Shown piece after piece: positions 35,662 through 44,290 of a DNA stretch of 64,000 bases (positions within the stretch are counted from its first letter, which is position 1; the number at the start of each line of letters is the position of its first letter). The position numbers and the translations under genes were made by a program. The stretch spans positions 48,739 to 112,738 of the forward strand of contig NZ_AIDW01000028.1 in NCBI RefSeq assembly GCF_000251145.1, given 5' to 3'. Under the pieces are notes generated by a model, which saw nothing but the letters and a program-made list of their open reading frames with translations, was not told the origin of the DNA and did not search any database. The DNA is from Sphingomonas sp. PAMC 26621. Its GTDB lineage: Bacteria > Pseudomonadota > Alphaproteobacteria > Sphingomonadales > Sphingomonadaceae.

Positions 35662-37056
35662 TCAGGCAGCAAACCCCGCAACCCCCGCCCCCGCGATCCG
35701 CAGATCCTCGACGAACCGCGCGAACTCGACCTCCGCCGCCGCGGGATCGGGCAAGCGCAACAGATAGCTCGGGTGCACCGTGATCCAGCACGTGCCGCCA
35801 TCCGCCAGCGTGATCGCCCGCCCGCGTTCCTTCGAGATCGTCACCACCCGCCCGAGCAAACTGCGCGCCGCGGTAGCCCCCAGCGCGACCGTCACCTGCG
35901 GCTTGATCAGCAACCGCTCCTGCTCGACCCACCAGCGGCACGCGTCGATCTCGCCCGCGCCCGGCTTGGCGTGGATCCGCCGCTTGCCGCGCTGCTCGAA
36001 CTTGAAGTGCTTGACCGCATTGGTGACATACGCACGGCTCCGGTCCACCCCCGCAGCCGCCAGTGCGCGGTCGAACAACTGTCCCGCCGGCCCGACGAAC
36101 GGCCGCCCGGCGAGATCCTCCTGATCCCCCGGCTGCTCGCCGACGAACATCAGCGGCGCATCGACCGGGCCTTCGCCGAACACCGTCTGCGTCGCCGGCC
36201 CATAGAGCGGACAGCGCGTACACGCCGACGCCTCGTCACGCAGCGCATCCCACGCGATCGCACTATTGCCGCCGACCTCGTCCCTTGCCCTTGCAATCAT
36301 CCCAGACTCCCGTGCCTGTGCCGAGGCGATCAGCCCGGGGACCAGCGCGGTCTCGGGCATGTTCTTCCAGTATTTCCTGGGCATCTCCTTCAACATCGCG
36401 CCGATCTTGACGCGCGCCGGGTTGAAGATCGACGCATAATAGGTCTTCCACACATCCTCGATCGGGTCGCCCGCGGGCGCATCCGCCTTGGACGCGCCCG
36501 GCCCCTCAGCGAGCGTCGTGCCGTCCCAGTGGATCGCGATTTCGGGGGTCAGGATCGACCAGTGCATGCTGGCGAAGCGGTCGAGGAAGAAGCCCGCATT
36601 GTAGCGGACGATATGATGCTCGGGTTCGAACCACGCGACGAACCGCGCCTGCCCCTCCTCCTCGACCTCGCGGAAGCGCACGAACGCGCGCATCTTGTGA
36701 ATGTCCTTGCGCACCTCGCGCGCGAAGCCTTCGAGCTTGCGGACCAGCGGATCGGCCTTGTCCTCGACCGCGCCGGGCTGATCGCGCAGCCGCACCAACA
36801 GCGTGTACAGCAGCGCGAAGCGTTCGGGATCGCTGTGCAGCAGCGCCTTGCGCGCGAGATCGACGAAGCCACGCGACACGGAGAAAGTGGGCGCGTCGCT
36901 GTGCGGCAGCGGCAGATCCTCGCCGAACAAATCGACTGGCGCATCGCCGACCTGCCACGTCACGTCCGATGACGCGACACCCGCCACCGCGAGCCCACGC
37001 GCAGCCTCGCGCCAGCCGTCGAAATCGTCCGGCTCGGCCAGCGTCACCCTGTGCAT
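35662..37056 (-). CDS. DUF4130-UdgX fusion, uracil-DNA glycosylase-like protein
   Basis: A 464-residue two-domain protein. The N-terminal half (about 1-260; WREAARGLAVAGVASSDVTW, then HKMRAFVRFRE and FEPEHHIVRYNAGFF) is the DUF4130 domain that accompanies a radical SAM partner. The C-terminal half (about 270-464) is a UdgX-type uracil-DNA glycosylase: CTRCPLYG at 279, GEQPGDQE at 306-313, the R-loop KRRIHAKP from 358 with His362, and HPSYLLR at 428. UdgX proteins bind uracil-DNA tightly, forming a covalent link through the R-loop His. Where family-4 glycosylases have a cluster Cys (VKC) this has VKH. The stop is 31 bases before no other gene; the radical SAM gene lies immediately upstream on the same strand (31-base gap). 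Confidence 0.92.
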   Translation of the reverse strand: MHRVTLAEPDDFDGWREAARGLAVAGVASSDVTWQVGDAPVDLFGEDLPLPHSDAPTFSVSRGFVDLARKALLHSDPERFALLYTLLVRLRDQPGAVEDKADPLVRKLEGFAREVRKDIHKMRAFVRFREVEEEGQARFVAWFEPEHHIVRYNAGFFLDRFASMHWSILTPEIAIHWDGTTLAEGPGASKADAPAGDPIEDVWKTYYASIFNPARVKIGAMLKEMPRKYWKNMPETALVPGLIASAQARESGMIARARDEVGGNSAIAWDALRDEASACTRCPLYGPATQTVFGEGPVDAPLMFVGEQPGDQEDLAGRPFVGPAGQLFDRALAAAGVDRSRAYVTNAVKHFKFEQRGKRRIHAKPGAGEIDACRWWVEQERLLIKPQVTVALGATAARSLLGRVVTISKERGRAITLADGGTCWITVHPSYLLRLPDPAAAEVEFARFVEDLRIAGAGVAGFAA

Positions 37057-37087
37057 CGTATCATCCTCCCGACCGGGCCGTTGCCCG

Positions 37088-38335
37088 TCAGGCGAACAAC
37101 TCCAGTTGCTTTACCTTGGGTGCAACGATGGGTCGCAATTCCGCCTTGTCGCTCAAAGCAACCGGTCGCCAGTCCTCCGCGATCAGGAACGGGCGCAGCT
37201 TGGTGATCGACACCGTCAGCCGCGCGACGTCCGCGAGATGCAGCCGCCGCCAGCGTCGCGCCGCGAGGATGGAATTGACCGCCTTCACCCCCAGCCCCGG
37301 CACGCGCAGCAACCGCTCGCGCGGCGCGCGGTTGACGTCGACCGGGAAGATCGCGCGATGCTTGAGCGCCCAGGCAAGCTTAGGGTCGATATCGAGCGGG
37401 AGCATTCCCGTCGTCTCGTCCGCCGCTGCGACGACTTCCTTCGAGGTATAGCCATAGAAGCGCATCAGCCAGTCCGACTGGTACAGCCGATGCTCGCGCA
37501 TCAGCGGCGGGCGTTGAAGCGGGAGCACGGTACTGGCATCCGGGATCGGGCTGAACGCCGAATAATAGACGCGGCGCAGATCGAAGCTGTTGTACAGAGA
37601 CGAGGCGCGCATCACGATGTCGCCATCGGTCGCGGCATCCGCACCGACGATCATCTGGGTCGATTGCCCGGCGGGGGCGAAGCGCGGCGCGGACTTGAAC
37701 TTCTTGCGCGCATCGGTCGCGTCGATGATCGAGGTCCTGGTCTCCGCCATCGCATCCTCGATCCGCACCGCGGACTTCTCGGGCGCGAGCCGCTTCAACC
37801 CCGAGACGGTCGGCAGCTCAACGTTGATCGACAGGCGATCGGCGTGGAGGCCCGCCTGCTCGACCAGCGCAGGATCGGCATCTGGGATCGTCTTGAGATG
37901 AATATAGCCGCGGAAATTATGATCCTCGCGCAAGCTCCGCGCGACCTCGACCATCTGCTCCATCGTGTAGTTGGACGATCCGATGATCCCAGAGGAGAGG
38001 AACAGCCCCTCGATGTAATTGCGCTTGTAGAAGGACAGCGTGAGGTTGACGACCTCCTGCGCGGTGAAGCGCGCACGGCGGACGTTCGAGCTCTTGCGGT
38101 TGATGCAGTAATGGCAGTCGAAGATGCAGCTGTTGGTCAGCAGGATCTTGAGCAGCGAGATGCAGCGCCCATCCGGCGCATAGGCATGGCAGATCCCCAT
38201 CCCGCCATCGGTCGAACCGACCCCCTTGCCATCGCGCGACGTCCGTTTGACCGAACCCGAGGAAGCGCAGGAAGCATCGTATTTCGCCGCGTCCGCAAGG
38301 ATCGCGAGCTTTTGCTGGACATCGAGTTGCGCCAT
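37088..38335 (-). CDS. Putative DNA modification/repair radical SAM protein
   Basis: A 415-residue radical SAM enzyme. The 4Fe-4S motif C-x3-C-x2-C is CIFDCHYC (Cys70, 74, 77), in the context RCISLLKILLTNSCIFDC. FLSSGIIGSSNYTMEQM follows in the SAM-binding barrel. A helix-hairpin-helix DNA-binding segment (LLRVPGLGVKAVNSILAARR) lies near residues 330-350, explaining the DNA-repair annotation of this family. Its partner is the downstream DUF4130-UdgX gene. ATG 38335 was chosen because homologs start MxxLDVxxKL; a GTTC-N7-GTTC LexA-type box ends only 3 bases before it and overlaps the ribosome binding site. The chemistry is unknown. Confidence 0.92.
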   Translation of the reverse strand: MAQLDVQQKLAILADAAKYDASCASSGSVKRTSRDGKGVGSTDGGMGICHAYAPDGRCISLLKILLTNSCIFDCHYCINRKSSNVRRARFTAQEVVNLTLSFYKRNYIEGLFLSSGIIGSSNYTMEQMVEVARSLREDHNFRGYIHLKTIPDADPALVEQAGLHADRLSINVELPTVSGLKRLAPEKSAVRIEDAMAETRTSIIDATDARKKFKSAPRFAPAGQSTQMIVGADAATDGDIVMRASSLYNSFDLRRVYYSAFSPIPDASTVLPLQRPPLMREHRLYQSDWLMRFYGYTSKEVVAAADETTGMLPLDIDPKLAWALKHRAIFPVDVNRAPRERLLRVPGLGVKAVNSILAARRWRRLHLADVARLTVSITKLRPFLIAEDWRPVALSDKAELRPIVAPKVKQLELFA

Positions 38336-38338
38336 GAT

Positions 38339-38353
38339 GTTCTCCCTACGTTC
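38339..38353 (-). promoter_or_regulatory. LexA-type SOS box (GTTC-N7-GTTC) before the radical SAM/UdgX operon
   Basis: The plus strand reads GTTCTCCCTACGTTC, i.e. GTTC, seven bases, GTTC, the alphaproteobacterial LexA consensus. On the gene's strand it is GAAC-N7-GAAC. It ends 3 bases before the ATG, and its AGGGAG spacer is also the likely ribosome binding site, so LexA bound here would block the transcript start region directly. Confidence 0.75.
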
Positions 38354-38430
38354 TTTTGCGCCCCCTGTCGACGGTTTAATCCCGGCGGTATAAGGCGTTG
38401 ACGGAAAATGGGCCCGCAAAGGGAGCGCTT

Positions 38431-39633
38431 ATGAACGGCTGGGCGAAGCGGATCGATCCACGCTGGGTGCTCGCGCTCACCTGCCTTCTCGGCTGGGCGT
38501 TCAAGGGGCATTGCGGCGCCTATTGGGGCGGATCGATCCAGTACGTCACCGGCTGCTACAGCGATGCGGTGCCGTTCTGGGGATTGCGCGGGGTGTCGGC
38601 AGGGCAGATCCCCTATCTCGAGGCGCGGATGGAATATCCGGTGCTGACCGGGCTGCTGATCTGGGCGGAAGGCTTCGTGACTCGCACCGTCTTCGGCGCG
38701 AGTGCCACCGCCGCGCATTTCCTGTTCGTGGTGGCGGCGGTCAATGCTGCGCTCGCCTTTGTCGTGCTGGGGATGTTGCGGCGCGCGGGCGTCGATCGCG
38801 CGCGACAATTCGCCTGGGCGGCTGCACCCCCGTTGGTGCTGTATCTCGGGCATAATTGGGACATGCTTGCGGTCGCCTTCGCGGTTGCTGCGCTGCTCGC
38901 GGCACGGCGTGGCGGGACGCAGCTCGCGACCGCGCTTGCGGCGCTCGGGAGTGCGGCGAAACTGTTTCCGGTGCTGCTGCTGCCGTTGCTCGGGCTTGGT
39001 GCGCTCTTCTCGCGGGGCGGCGGCGGGGTCGGGCGGCGGATCGTCACGGCGGGCGTGCTGGTGATCATCGCCGTCGTGAGCTGGGGACTGGTCAATGCGC
39101 CCGTGGCCGTGCTCGCCTTTGCCAACTGGTCCGAATTCTACTCTTTCTCCTCCGCACGATCGGGGACCGCGGCGTCGGTGTGGGAGATCCTCGCGCAATC
39201 GGGCCGGTGGGCGACGACGATTCCCGAGCGTAACGTCTGGTCTGCCGCGATCTTCGCCGGTGGGGCGGGCGTGATCGTCGTGCTCGGCTGGTGGCGGCAT
39301 GGCGCGCGACCGTGGGTGCTGTTCGCGCCGGTGCTTGCGTGGTTCCTGCTGACCAACAAGGTGTATTCGCCCCAATTCGACCTGTGGCTGTACCCGGTGC
39401 TGCTGCTCACCAGCTATCGGCTATGGCCGGTAGCGTGGTTCGCCTTGGGCGACATTGCCTGCTATTTTGCCGAATTCTGGTATTTCGCTGGGCTCGACGG
39501 GCACCATCCCGCGGCAACCCTGCACGATATCGCGCTCGCGGCTGGGTTCCGGGGGGCGGCGATGCTGTGGATCATCGGTTCCGCAGTGCTGCGTCCGGCC
39601 CCGGGCTGGACCGCGGCACCCGAACGATCCTGA
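38431..39633 (+). CDS. GT87-like (DUF2029) polytopic glycosyltransferase
   Basis: A 400-residue inner-membrane protein with about nine to ten hydrophobic segments. The loop after helix 1 has YSDAVPFWGLRGVSAGQIPY and MEYPVLTG, the position of catalytic Asp/Glu in polyprenol-phosphate-mannose transferases of the GT-C fold (GT87/DUF2029). The substrate is unknown; an envelope polysaccharide or lipid is likely. ATG 38431 has GGGAG six bases upstream; an earlier TTG is less likely. It diverges from the radical SAM operon; the 95 bases between contain the LexA box. Confidence 0.82.
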   Translation: MNGWAKRIDPRWVLALTCLLGWAFKGHCGAYWGGSIQYVTGCYSDAVPFWGLRGVSAGQIPYLEARMEYPVLTGLLIWAEGFVTRTVFGASATAAHFLFVVAAVNAALAFVVLGMLRRAGVDRARQFAWAAAPPLVLYLGHNWDMLAVAFAVAALLAARRGGTQLATALAALGSAAKLFPVLLLPLLGLGALFSRGGGGVGRRIVTAGVLVIIAVVSWGLVNAPVAVLAFANWSEFYSFSSARSGTAASVWEILAQSGRWATTIPERNVWSAAIFAGGAGVIVVLGWWRHGARPWVLFAPVLAWFLLTNKVYSPQFDLWLYPVLLLTSYRLWPVAWFALGDIACYFAEFWYFAGLDGHHPAATLHDIALAAGFRGAAMLWIIGSAVLRPAPGWTAAPERS

Positions 39634-39717
39634 CGGACGTTCATCCTTCGTTGATGTTCTGGATCCTAATCCAGATCACAACGTTGCGGCTCTGCAACAT
39701 GTTTCAGGGAATTGTTC

Positions 39718-40017
39718 ATGCGTAAGCTCCTCCTCTCGCTCGCCGCCGCCTCGCTCGTCGTTCCGGTCAGCATGGCGCTCCCGACCACCAAGGCCGAAGC
39801 GAAGAAGCGGTATTACGGCCATTCGCGCCGCCACGTCCGCACCTGCCGCCATTCGAGCGGAACGACCGGCCTCGTCGCGGGCGGCGTCGGCGGTGCGTTG
39901 CTGGGCAATTCGGTGCTCGGTGGCGGGGCGCTCGGAACGATTGCTGGCGGTGTCGGCGGCGCGTTCGCCGGCCGTGCGATCGATCGCACGATCACCGCGA
40001 AGAACCGCTGCAGCTAA
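39718..40017 (+). CDS. Glycine-zipper 2TM exported protein
   Basis: A 99-residue exported protein with signal peptide MRKLLLSLAAASLVVPVSMA, without lipobox Cys. After a basic His/Arg/Tyr region (KKRYYGHSRRHVRTCRHSS) comes the glycine-zipper hairpin GTTGLVAGGVGGALLG and GTIAGGVGGAFAGRAID, closed by NRCS. The two Cys flank the zipper as in the paralog at 4653-5072, whose zipper is nearly identical. The ATG at 39718 was preferred to a TTG two codons earlier because it begins the signal peptide. A hairpin lies between its stop and the convergent smc stop. Confidence 0.82.
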   Translation: MRKLLLSLAAASLVVPVSMALPTTKAEAKKRYYGHSRRHVRTCRHSSGTTGLVAGGVGGALLGNSVLGGGALGTIAGGVGGAFAGRAIDRTITAKNRCS

Positions 40018-40029
40018 GGCACGCCGTGC

Positions 40030-40056
40030 GTCACCCTGGGCAATCCCCGGGGTGAC
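40030..40056. terminator. Bidirectional hairpin between the glycine-zipper gene and smc
   Basis: GTCACCCTGGG and CCCCGGGGTGAC pair over about 11 bases with a CAATC loop, in the 48 bases between two convergent stops. No T tract follows on either side, so a terminator role is likely but not certain. Confidence 0.45.
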
Positions 40057-40065
40057 GCCGTCGGC

Positions 40066-43000
40066 TCACTCGGCCGCGAGCAACGTTTCCGCCGCGCTGA
40101 GATCGACCGATACGAGCCGGCTTACCCCCTGCTCGATCATCGTCACGCCGAACAGCCGGTGCATCCGGCTCATCGTCACCGCATTGTGCGTGACGATCAG
40201 GTAGCGAGTCGCGGTTTCGCGCGTCATCACGTCGAGCAGGTCGCAGAACCGCTCGATATTGGCGTCGTCGAGCGGCGCATCGACCTCGTCGAGCACGCAG
40301 ATCGGTGCCGGGTTGGTCAGGAACAGTCCGAAAATCAGCGCAACCGCGGTCAACGCCTGTTCGCCGCCCGATAGCAGGGTCAGCGATTGCAGCTTCTTCC
40401 CCGGCGGCTGCGCCATGATCTCGAGCCCCGCCTCGAGCGGATCGTCCGAATCGACCAAGGCGAGATGCGCCGCGCCGCCGTTGAACAGAGTCGTGAACAG
40501 CCGCCGAAAATGTCCGTCGACCGCCTCGAACGCCGCCAGCAGTCGCTGCCGCCCCTCGCGGTTGAGCGTCCCGATCGACCCACGCAGCCGGTTGACGGCC
40601 AGCCCGAGTTCCTCGCGCTCGGCGGCATTGCCCTGAGACGCGGATTCCAGCTCGGCGAGTTCGGTCTCGGCAACGAGATTGACCGGGCCGATCCGCTCGC
40701 GATCGACGTTGAGCTTCTCATGCGCCGCGGATTCCTCGGGGGGTGTGCGCACCGTCGCGCCGTCGAACCCGACCCGCTCGGGGAGCAGCACCGACGGGCA
40801 TTGGAACCGCTCCCCCGACAGCCGGTTCATCTCGACCCGGCGCAACTCCTGGTTTTCAGCGCGCGCCGCCGCGCCCGCGCGCGCCTCGCGCGCCTGCGCC
40901 AGCGTTTCGGCGGCGGCGGCGGCGGTCGCCTCGGCGGCGCGCAAGGCAACGTCGGCGGCGCGTTCGGCACCCTGCGCCGCATCCGCATCGGCGCGCGCGG
41001 CGGCATGCTGCGCGTCGAGCGCGACGACCTCGGCCGCAAGCGCCTCGGGGTGACCCACCAGCGCCTCGGCTTCCAGCGCGAGCGCCGCGTCGCGCTTGTC
41101 CATCTCGGCGATCCGCTTTGCCGCCTCTCCCGCCCGCGCACGCCACCCCTTCGCCTCCGCCGCCATCGCCGCAACGCGTTCGCGCGCGCTGCCGAGATCG
41201 CGGTCGACCCCGCTGCGCTCGGCGCGCGCGCTGGCGATGTCGGCGCGACGATGCTCGGCTTCGCCCGAAAGGTCGGCAACGCGCGCGCGGGTGGCGCTGC
41301 CATCGGGGAGCGCGGCATGCGCGGCGGCCGCGCGCGTCACCTCGGCAGCGGCCTCGGCATGATCCGCCTCGACCCGCGCGCGCCGGCCTGCAAGATCGGT
41401 ACGCTGCGCCTCGATCCGCTCGATCGCCGCGGTCGCGCGGTCCTCGGCGCGCGCCGCGTCGCGCGCGCGCGTCTCCGCGCTTTCGAGCAACCGCCGCGCC
41501 ACCACCGCCGCGGTGCGCGCTTCGGCAATCGCCGAATCGATCCGCGCGAGTTCGGCATCCGCGGAGTCGACCGCGCGAACGGCGGCAGGGCGCTGATCCT
41601 CGATCGCGCGCAACCGGTTCATCCGTTCAAGCCGCTCGGCCGCCGCCGCGCCGCCCGACTTGGCGACATAGCCATCCCACCGCCGCAGGCTTCCGCGCAG
41701 CGTCACCAGCCGCTGCCCGACCGCAAGCGCGACGCCGTCGTCCTCGTCCACCACGAACACCTGTGCCAACCGTCGCGCCAACGCGGGCGGGGCGACGACA
41801 TGCCTGCCGAGCGGGACCGTCCCCGTCGGTGCAGCCGGATCGTCGGGCAGCGCGTCGGCACCCGCCCAAAACCGCTCACCCGCCGGGTCGAGTCCCGCCT
41901 CCAGATCATCCCCCAGCGCCGCCGCAAGCGCGCGTTCGTAACCAGGGTCGGGCCGCATCCGGTCGAGCACGCGGTCGCGCCCGTCGCGCCTGGTCGCACG
42001 CGTCAGCGCCGCCGCTTCGCTGTCGAGCGCCGCCAGATCGGCGTGCGCCCCCGATCGCGCCGCCTGCGCACGGTCACGCTGGTCGCGCGCGCCGCGTTCG
42101 TCGGCGTCGGCGCGCGCAAGACCCGCGCGCGCGTCCTCACCGTGCTGCAACGCCTGCACGCGCGCTTCCTGTGCAGCGGTGCGATCCGCGAGGAGCGGCG
42201 CGGCGTCGCCCAATGCAGCCGCCTCCGCCGTCACCCGCGCCAGATCGCGCGTGCTGCGGTCCGCGCGGGCCCGCGCCGCCGCGAGCGCCGCCTCGGCCAC
42301 CCGCGCATCCGCCGCCTCGGTCGCCTGCGCTGCGAGCCCTTGCGCCAGCGCGACCTCGGCATCGCGCCCGGCGCGCTCGGCTTCGGCCTGCCGCGCCTCC
42401 AACGTGGGGACACGCTTGGTCAGTGCGAGGACCCGGGCATCGAACGTCCGCGTGTCCTCGGCGAGCCGCGCGATCGCATCGGCGGCATCATGCGCGAGCG
42501 CGCCCTCGCGCGCGTGATCGTCCGCCAGCCGCGCGCGCGCCGTGGCAAGCTCATCGCGCCGCCGCACCGCCGCCGCTCGTTCGCTGCGCACCGTCGCCAG
42601 CCGATGCGCGGTCTCGCTCGCCGCATCGCGCAGCGCTTGCGCCGCCGCTCGGGCGGTTGCGAGCGCCTCGGTCGCCGCCAGCGCGTAAGCCGCCGCCGCG
42701 CGCTGTGCCTCGGCGGCATCGCTCACGCGCGTCTCGCACGTTGCCGCTTCCGCCTTCGCCGCATCCGCCGCCGCCTGCGCATCGCGCCAGCGCGCGTAGA
42801 TCATGCGTGCTTCGGCCACACGGATCTGGTCGGACAGCATCCGATAGCGTTCGGCCTGTTTCGCCTGCCGCCGGAGTGACGCGGCGCGCGTGTCCTGCTC
42901 GGTGATCAGTTCGTCGAGCCGTGCGAGATTGGCCTCGGTCGCGCGCAGTTTCTGCTCGGCATCGCGGCGGCGGACATGGAGCCCCGCGATCCCGGCGGCT

Positions 43001-43479
43001 TCCTCGAGCATCGCGCGCCGCTCGGCGGGCTTGGCCGCGATGATCGCGCCGATCCGCCCCTGGCTGACCAGCGCGGGCGAATGCGCGCCGGTCGCCGAAT
43101 CCGCGAACAGCAGCGCGACGTCCTTCGCGCGGACGTCGCGCCCGTCGATCCGGTAGGCGGAACCCGTGCCGCGCTCGATCCGGCGGACGACCTCGCTTTC
43201 CTGCTCCCCCGCCGGCCCGGGGGTCTCGATCAGCATCGACACTTCGGCGAAATCACGCGCGGGGCGCGTCGACGTGCCCGCGAAGATCACGTCGTCCATC
43301 CCCGCCCCGCGGAGCGACCGCGCGGAGGTTTCCCCCATCGTCCAGCGCAACGCTTCGAGCAGGTTGGACTTGCCGCAGCCGTTGGGGCCGACGATTCCGG
43401 TCAGCCCGGGTTCGATCCGCAGATCGGCGGCGTCGACGAAGCTCTTGAACCCCGACAGCCTCAGCCGCTTGATCTGCAT
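40066..43479 (-). CDS. smc: Chromosome segregation ATPase SMC
   Basis: A 1137-residue structural-maintenance-of-chromosomes protein that compacts and helps segregate the chromosome with ScpA/ScpB. The N-terminal ATPase lobe has Walker A GPNGCGKSN (residues 31-39). Long Ala/Arg/Glu-rich coiled coils run on both sides of a hinge near residues 500-600 (DPGYERALAAALGDDLEAGL). The C-terminal lobe has the ABC signature LLSGGEQALTAVALIF and Walker B ICVLDEVDAPLDD. Length is normal. Two DsbA-like genes lie just upstream, a sphingomonad order. The long high-GC coiled coil produces large antisense open frames that are not genes. Confidence 0.97.
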   Translation of the reverse strand: MQIKRLRLSGFKSFVDAADLRIEPGLTGIVGPNGCGKSNLLEALRWTMGETSARSLRGAGMDDVIFAGTSTRPARDFAEVSMLIETPGPAGEQESEVVRRIERGTGSAYRIDGRDVRAKDVALLFADSATGAHSPALVSQGRIGAIIAAKPAERRAMLEEAAGIAGLHVRRRDAEQKLRATEANLARLDELITEQDTRAASLRRQAKQAERYRMLSDQIRVAEARMIYARWRDAQAAADAAKAEAATCETRVSDAAEAQRAAAAYALAATEALATARAAAQALRDAASETAHRLATVRSERAAAVRRRDELATARARLADDHAREGALAHDAADAIARLAEDTRTFDARVLALTKRVPTLEARQAEAERAGRDAEVALAQGLAAQATEAADARVAEAALAAARARADRSTRDLARVTAEAAALGDAAPLLADRTAAQEARVQALQHGEDARAGLARADADERGARDQRDRAQAARSGAHADLAALDSEAAALTRATRRDGRDRVLDRMRPDPGYERALAAALGDDLEAGLDPAGERFWAGADALPDDPAAPTGTVPLGRHVVAPPALARRLAQVFVVDEDDGVALAVGQRLVTLRGSLRRWDGYVAKSGGAAAAERLERMNRLRAIEDQRPAAVRAVDSADAELARIDSAIAEARTAAVVARRLLESAETRARDAARAEDRATAAIERIEAQRTDLAGRRARVEADHAEAAAEVTRAAAAHAALPDGSATRARVADLSGEAEHRRADIASARAERSGVDRDLGSARERVAAMAAEAKGWRARAGEAAKRIAEMDKRDAALALEAEALVGHPEALAAEVVALDAQHAAARADADAAQGAERAADVALRAAEATAAAAAETLAQAREARAGAAARAENQELRRVEMNRLSGERFQCPSVLLPERVGFDGATVRTPPEESAAHEKLNVDRERIGPVNLVAETELAELESASQGNAAEREELGLAVNRLRGSIGTLNREGRQRLLAAFEAVDGHFRRLFTTLFNGGAAHLALVDSDDPLEAGLEIMAQPPGKKLQSLTLLSGGEQALTAVALIFGLFLTNPAPICVLDEVDAPLDDANIERFCDLLDVMTRETATRYLIVTHNAVTMSRMHRLFGVTMIEQGVSRLVSVDLSAAETLLAAE

Positions 43480-43507
43480 CCCCCCGGGCCTCCCGCCCCC
43501 TGCCGGA

Positions 43508-44263
43508 TCAGCCGCCGGCGCGCTTGAGCGCCTGTTCGAGCTGCGGCCAGGCCGCCCCGGTCGGCTGGAGTTCGACCGGCTCGTTGTTGATCAGGAAGGT
43601 CGGCGTGCTCTGCACGTTGTGATCCGCATTGGCCTTGGCAGTCGCCTTGGTCAGCGCATCGAGCTGCGCCGAATCCGCAAGGCAGGCGCGCGCCTTGGCA
43701 TCGGGCACGCCGCGCTGCTTGACGAAGTCGAGATACCCGAGGTCCTGCGCGAAGGTCGTCGCGATCGTCTGCGGCGAGGCGCCCTGCATCGCCTGGATCT
43801 TCTGGCCGACTTCCTGTTCCTTGGCGAGCAGCGTCTGCTGGTTCGCCATCATCGCCTCGAGCAACGGGAAGAAGGCGCTCTCATCGACGCAGTGGCCGAG
43901 CAGGATCGGCGCGATGTCGAGCGCGCCGTGGATCGGGTAATCGCGGAATTCGTACGAAACCTTGCCGCTCGCGATATATTGCGCCTTGAGGAGCGGGAAG
44001 CCTTCGGCCTCGAACTGCGCGCAGAACGGGCAGGCGCGCGAGCCGTACTCGACCAGCTTGATCGGCGCATCGGGGTTGCCCATGCGATAGCCGTAGTCGC
44101 CGGTCTTGGTGACGGTCTCGGTCCAGCTCTTGCCCGCCAGCGCGGCCTTGCCCGCGACCGGCGCGCTCGCGGCGGTGGTGGTGTTGCCCGCACCCTTGTT
44201 GTCGCCGCCGCACGAAGCGAGCAGCAGGGCCGGAAGCGCGAGCGCCAGAATACGGGTGGTCAT
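43508..44263 (-). CDS. DsbA-family thioredoxin-like lipoprotein (copy 1)
   Basis: A 251-residue periplasmic disulfide oxidoreductase or isomerase. The signal ends in a lipobox (LLLASC), so it is probably membrane-tethered. The active site is CPFC in YGSRACPFCAQF, with the cis-Pro in STPTFLINN. The helical insertion (LGHCVDESAFFPLLEAMM) is as in the DsbA/BdbD-like Thioredoxin_4 family. A neighbouring paralog at 44291-45007 shares the layout (MGNPDAxxKLxEYGxRxCPxC). Both lie between dciA and smc on the minus strand, 27 bases apart. Both may act on secreted proteins in the envelope. Confidence 0.9.
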   Translation of the reverse strand: MTTRILALALPALLLASCGGDNKGAGNTTTAASAPVAGKAALAGKSWTETVTKTGDYGYRMGNPDAPIKLVEYGSRACPFCAQFEAEGFPLLKAQYIASGKVSYEFRDYPIHGALDIAPILLGHCVDESAFFPLLEAMMANQQTLLAKEQEVGQKIQAMQGASPQTIATTFAQDLGYLDFVKQRGVPDAKARACLADSAQLDALTKATAKANADHNVQSTPTFLINNEPVELQPTGAAWPQLEQALKRAGG

Positions 44264-44290
44264 CGTAATTTAGCTCCTGGGGTATCGAGG

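Noticed and set aside
40387..42879. An 830-codon open frame opposite smc
   Set aside because: It mirrors the Ala/Arg/Glu coiled-coil codons of smc and has no recognisable protein features.
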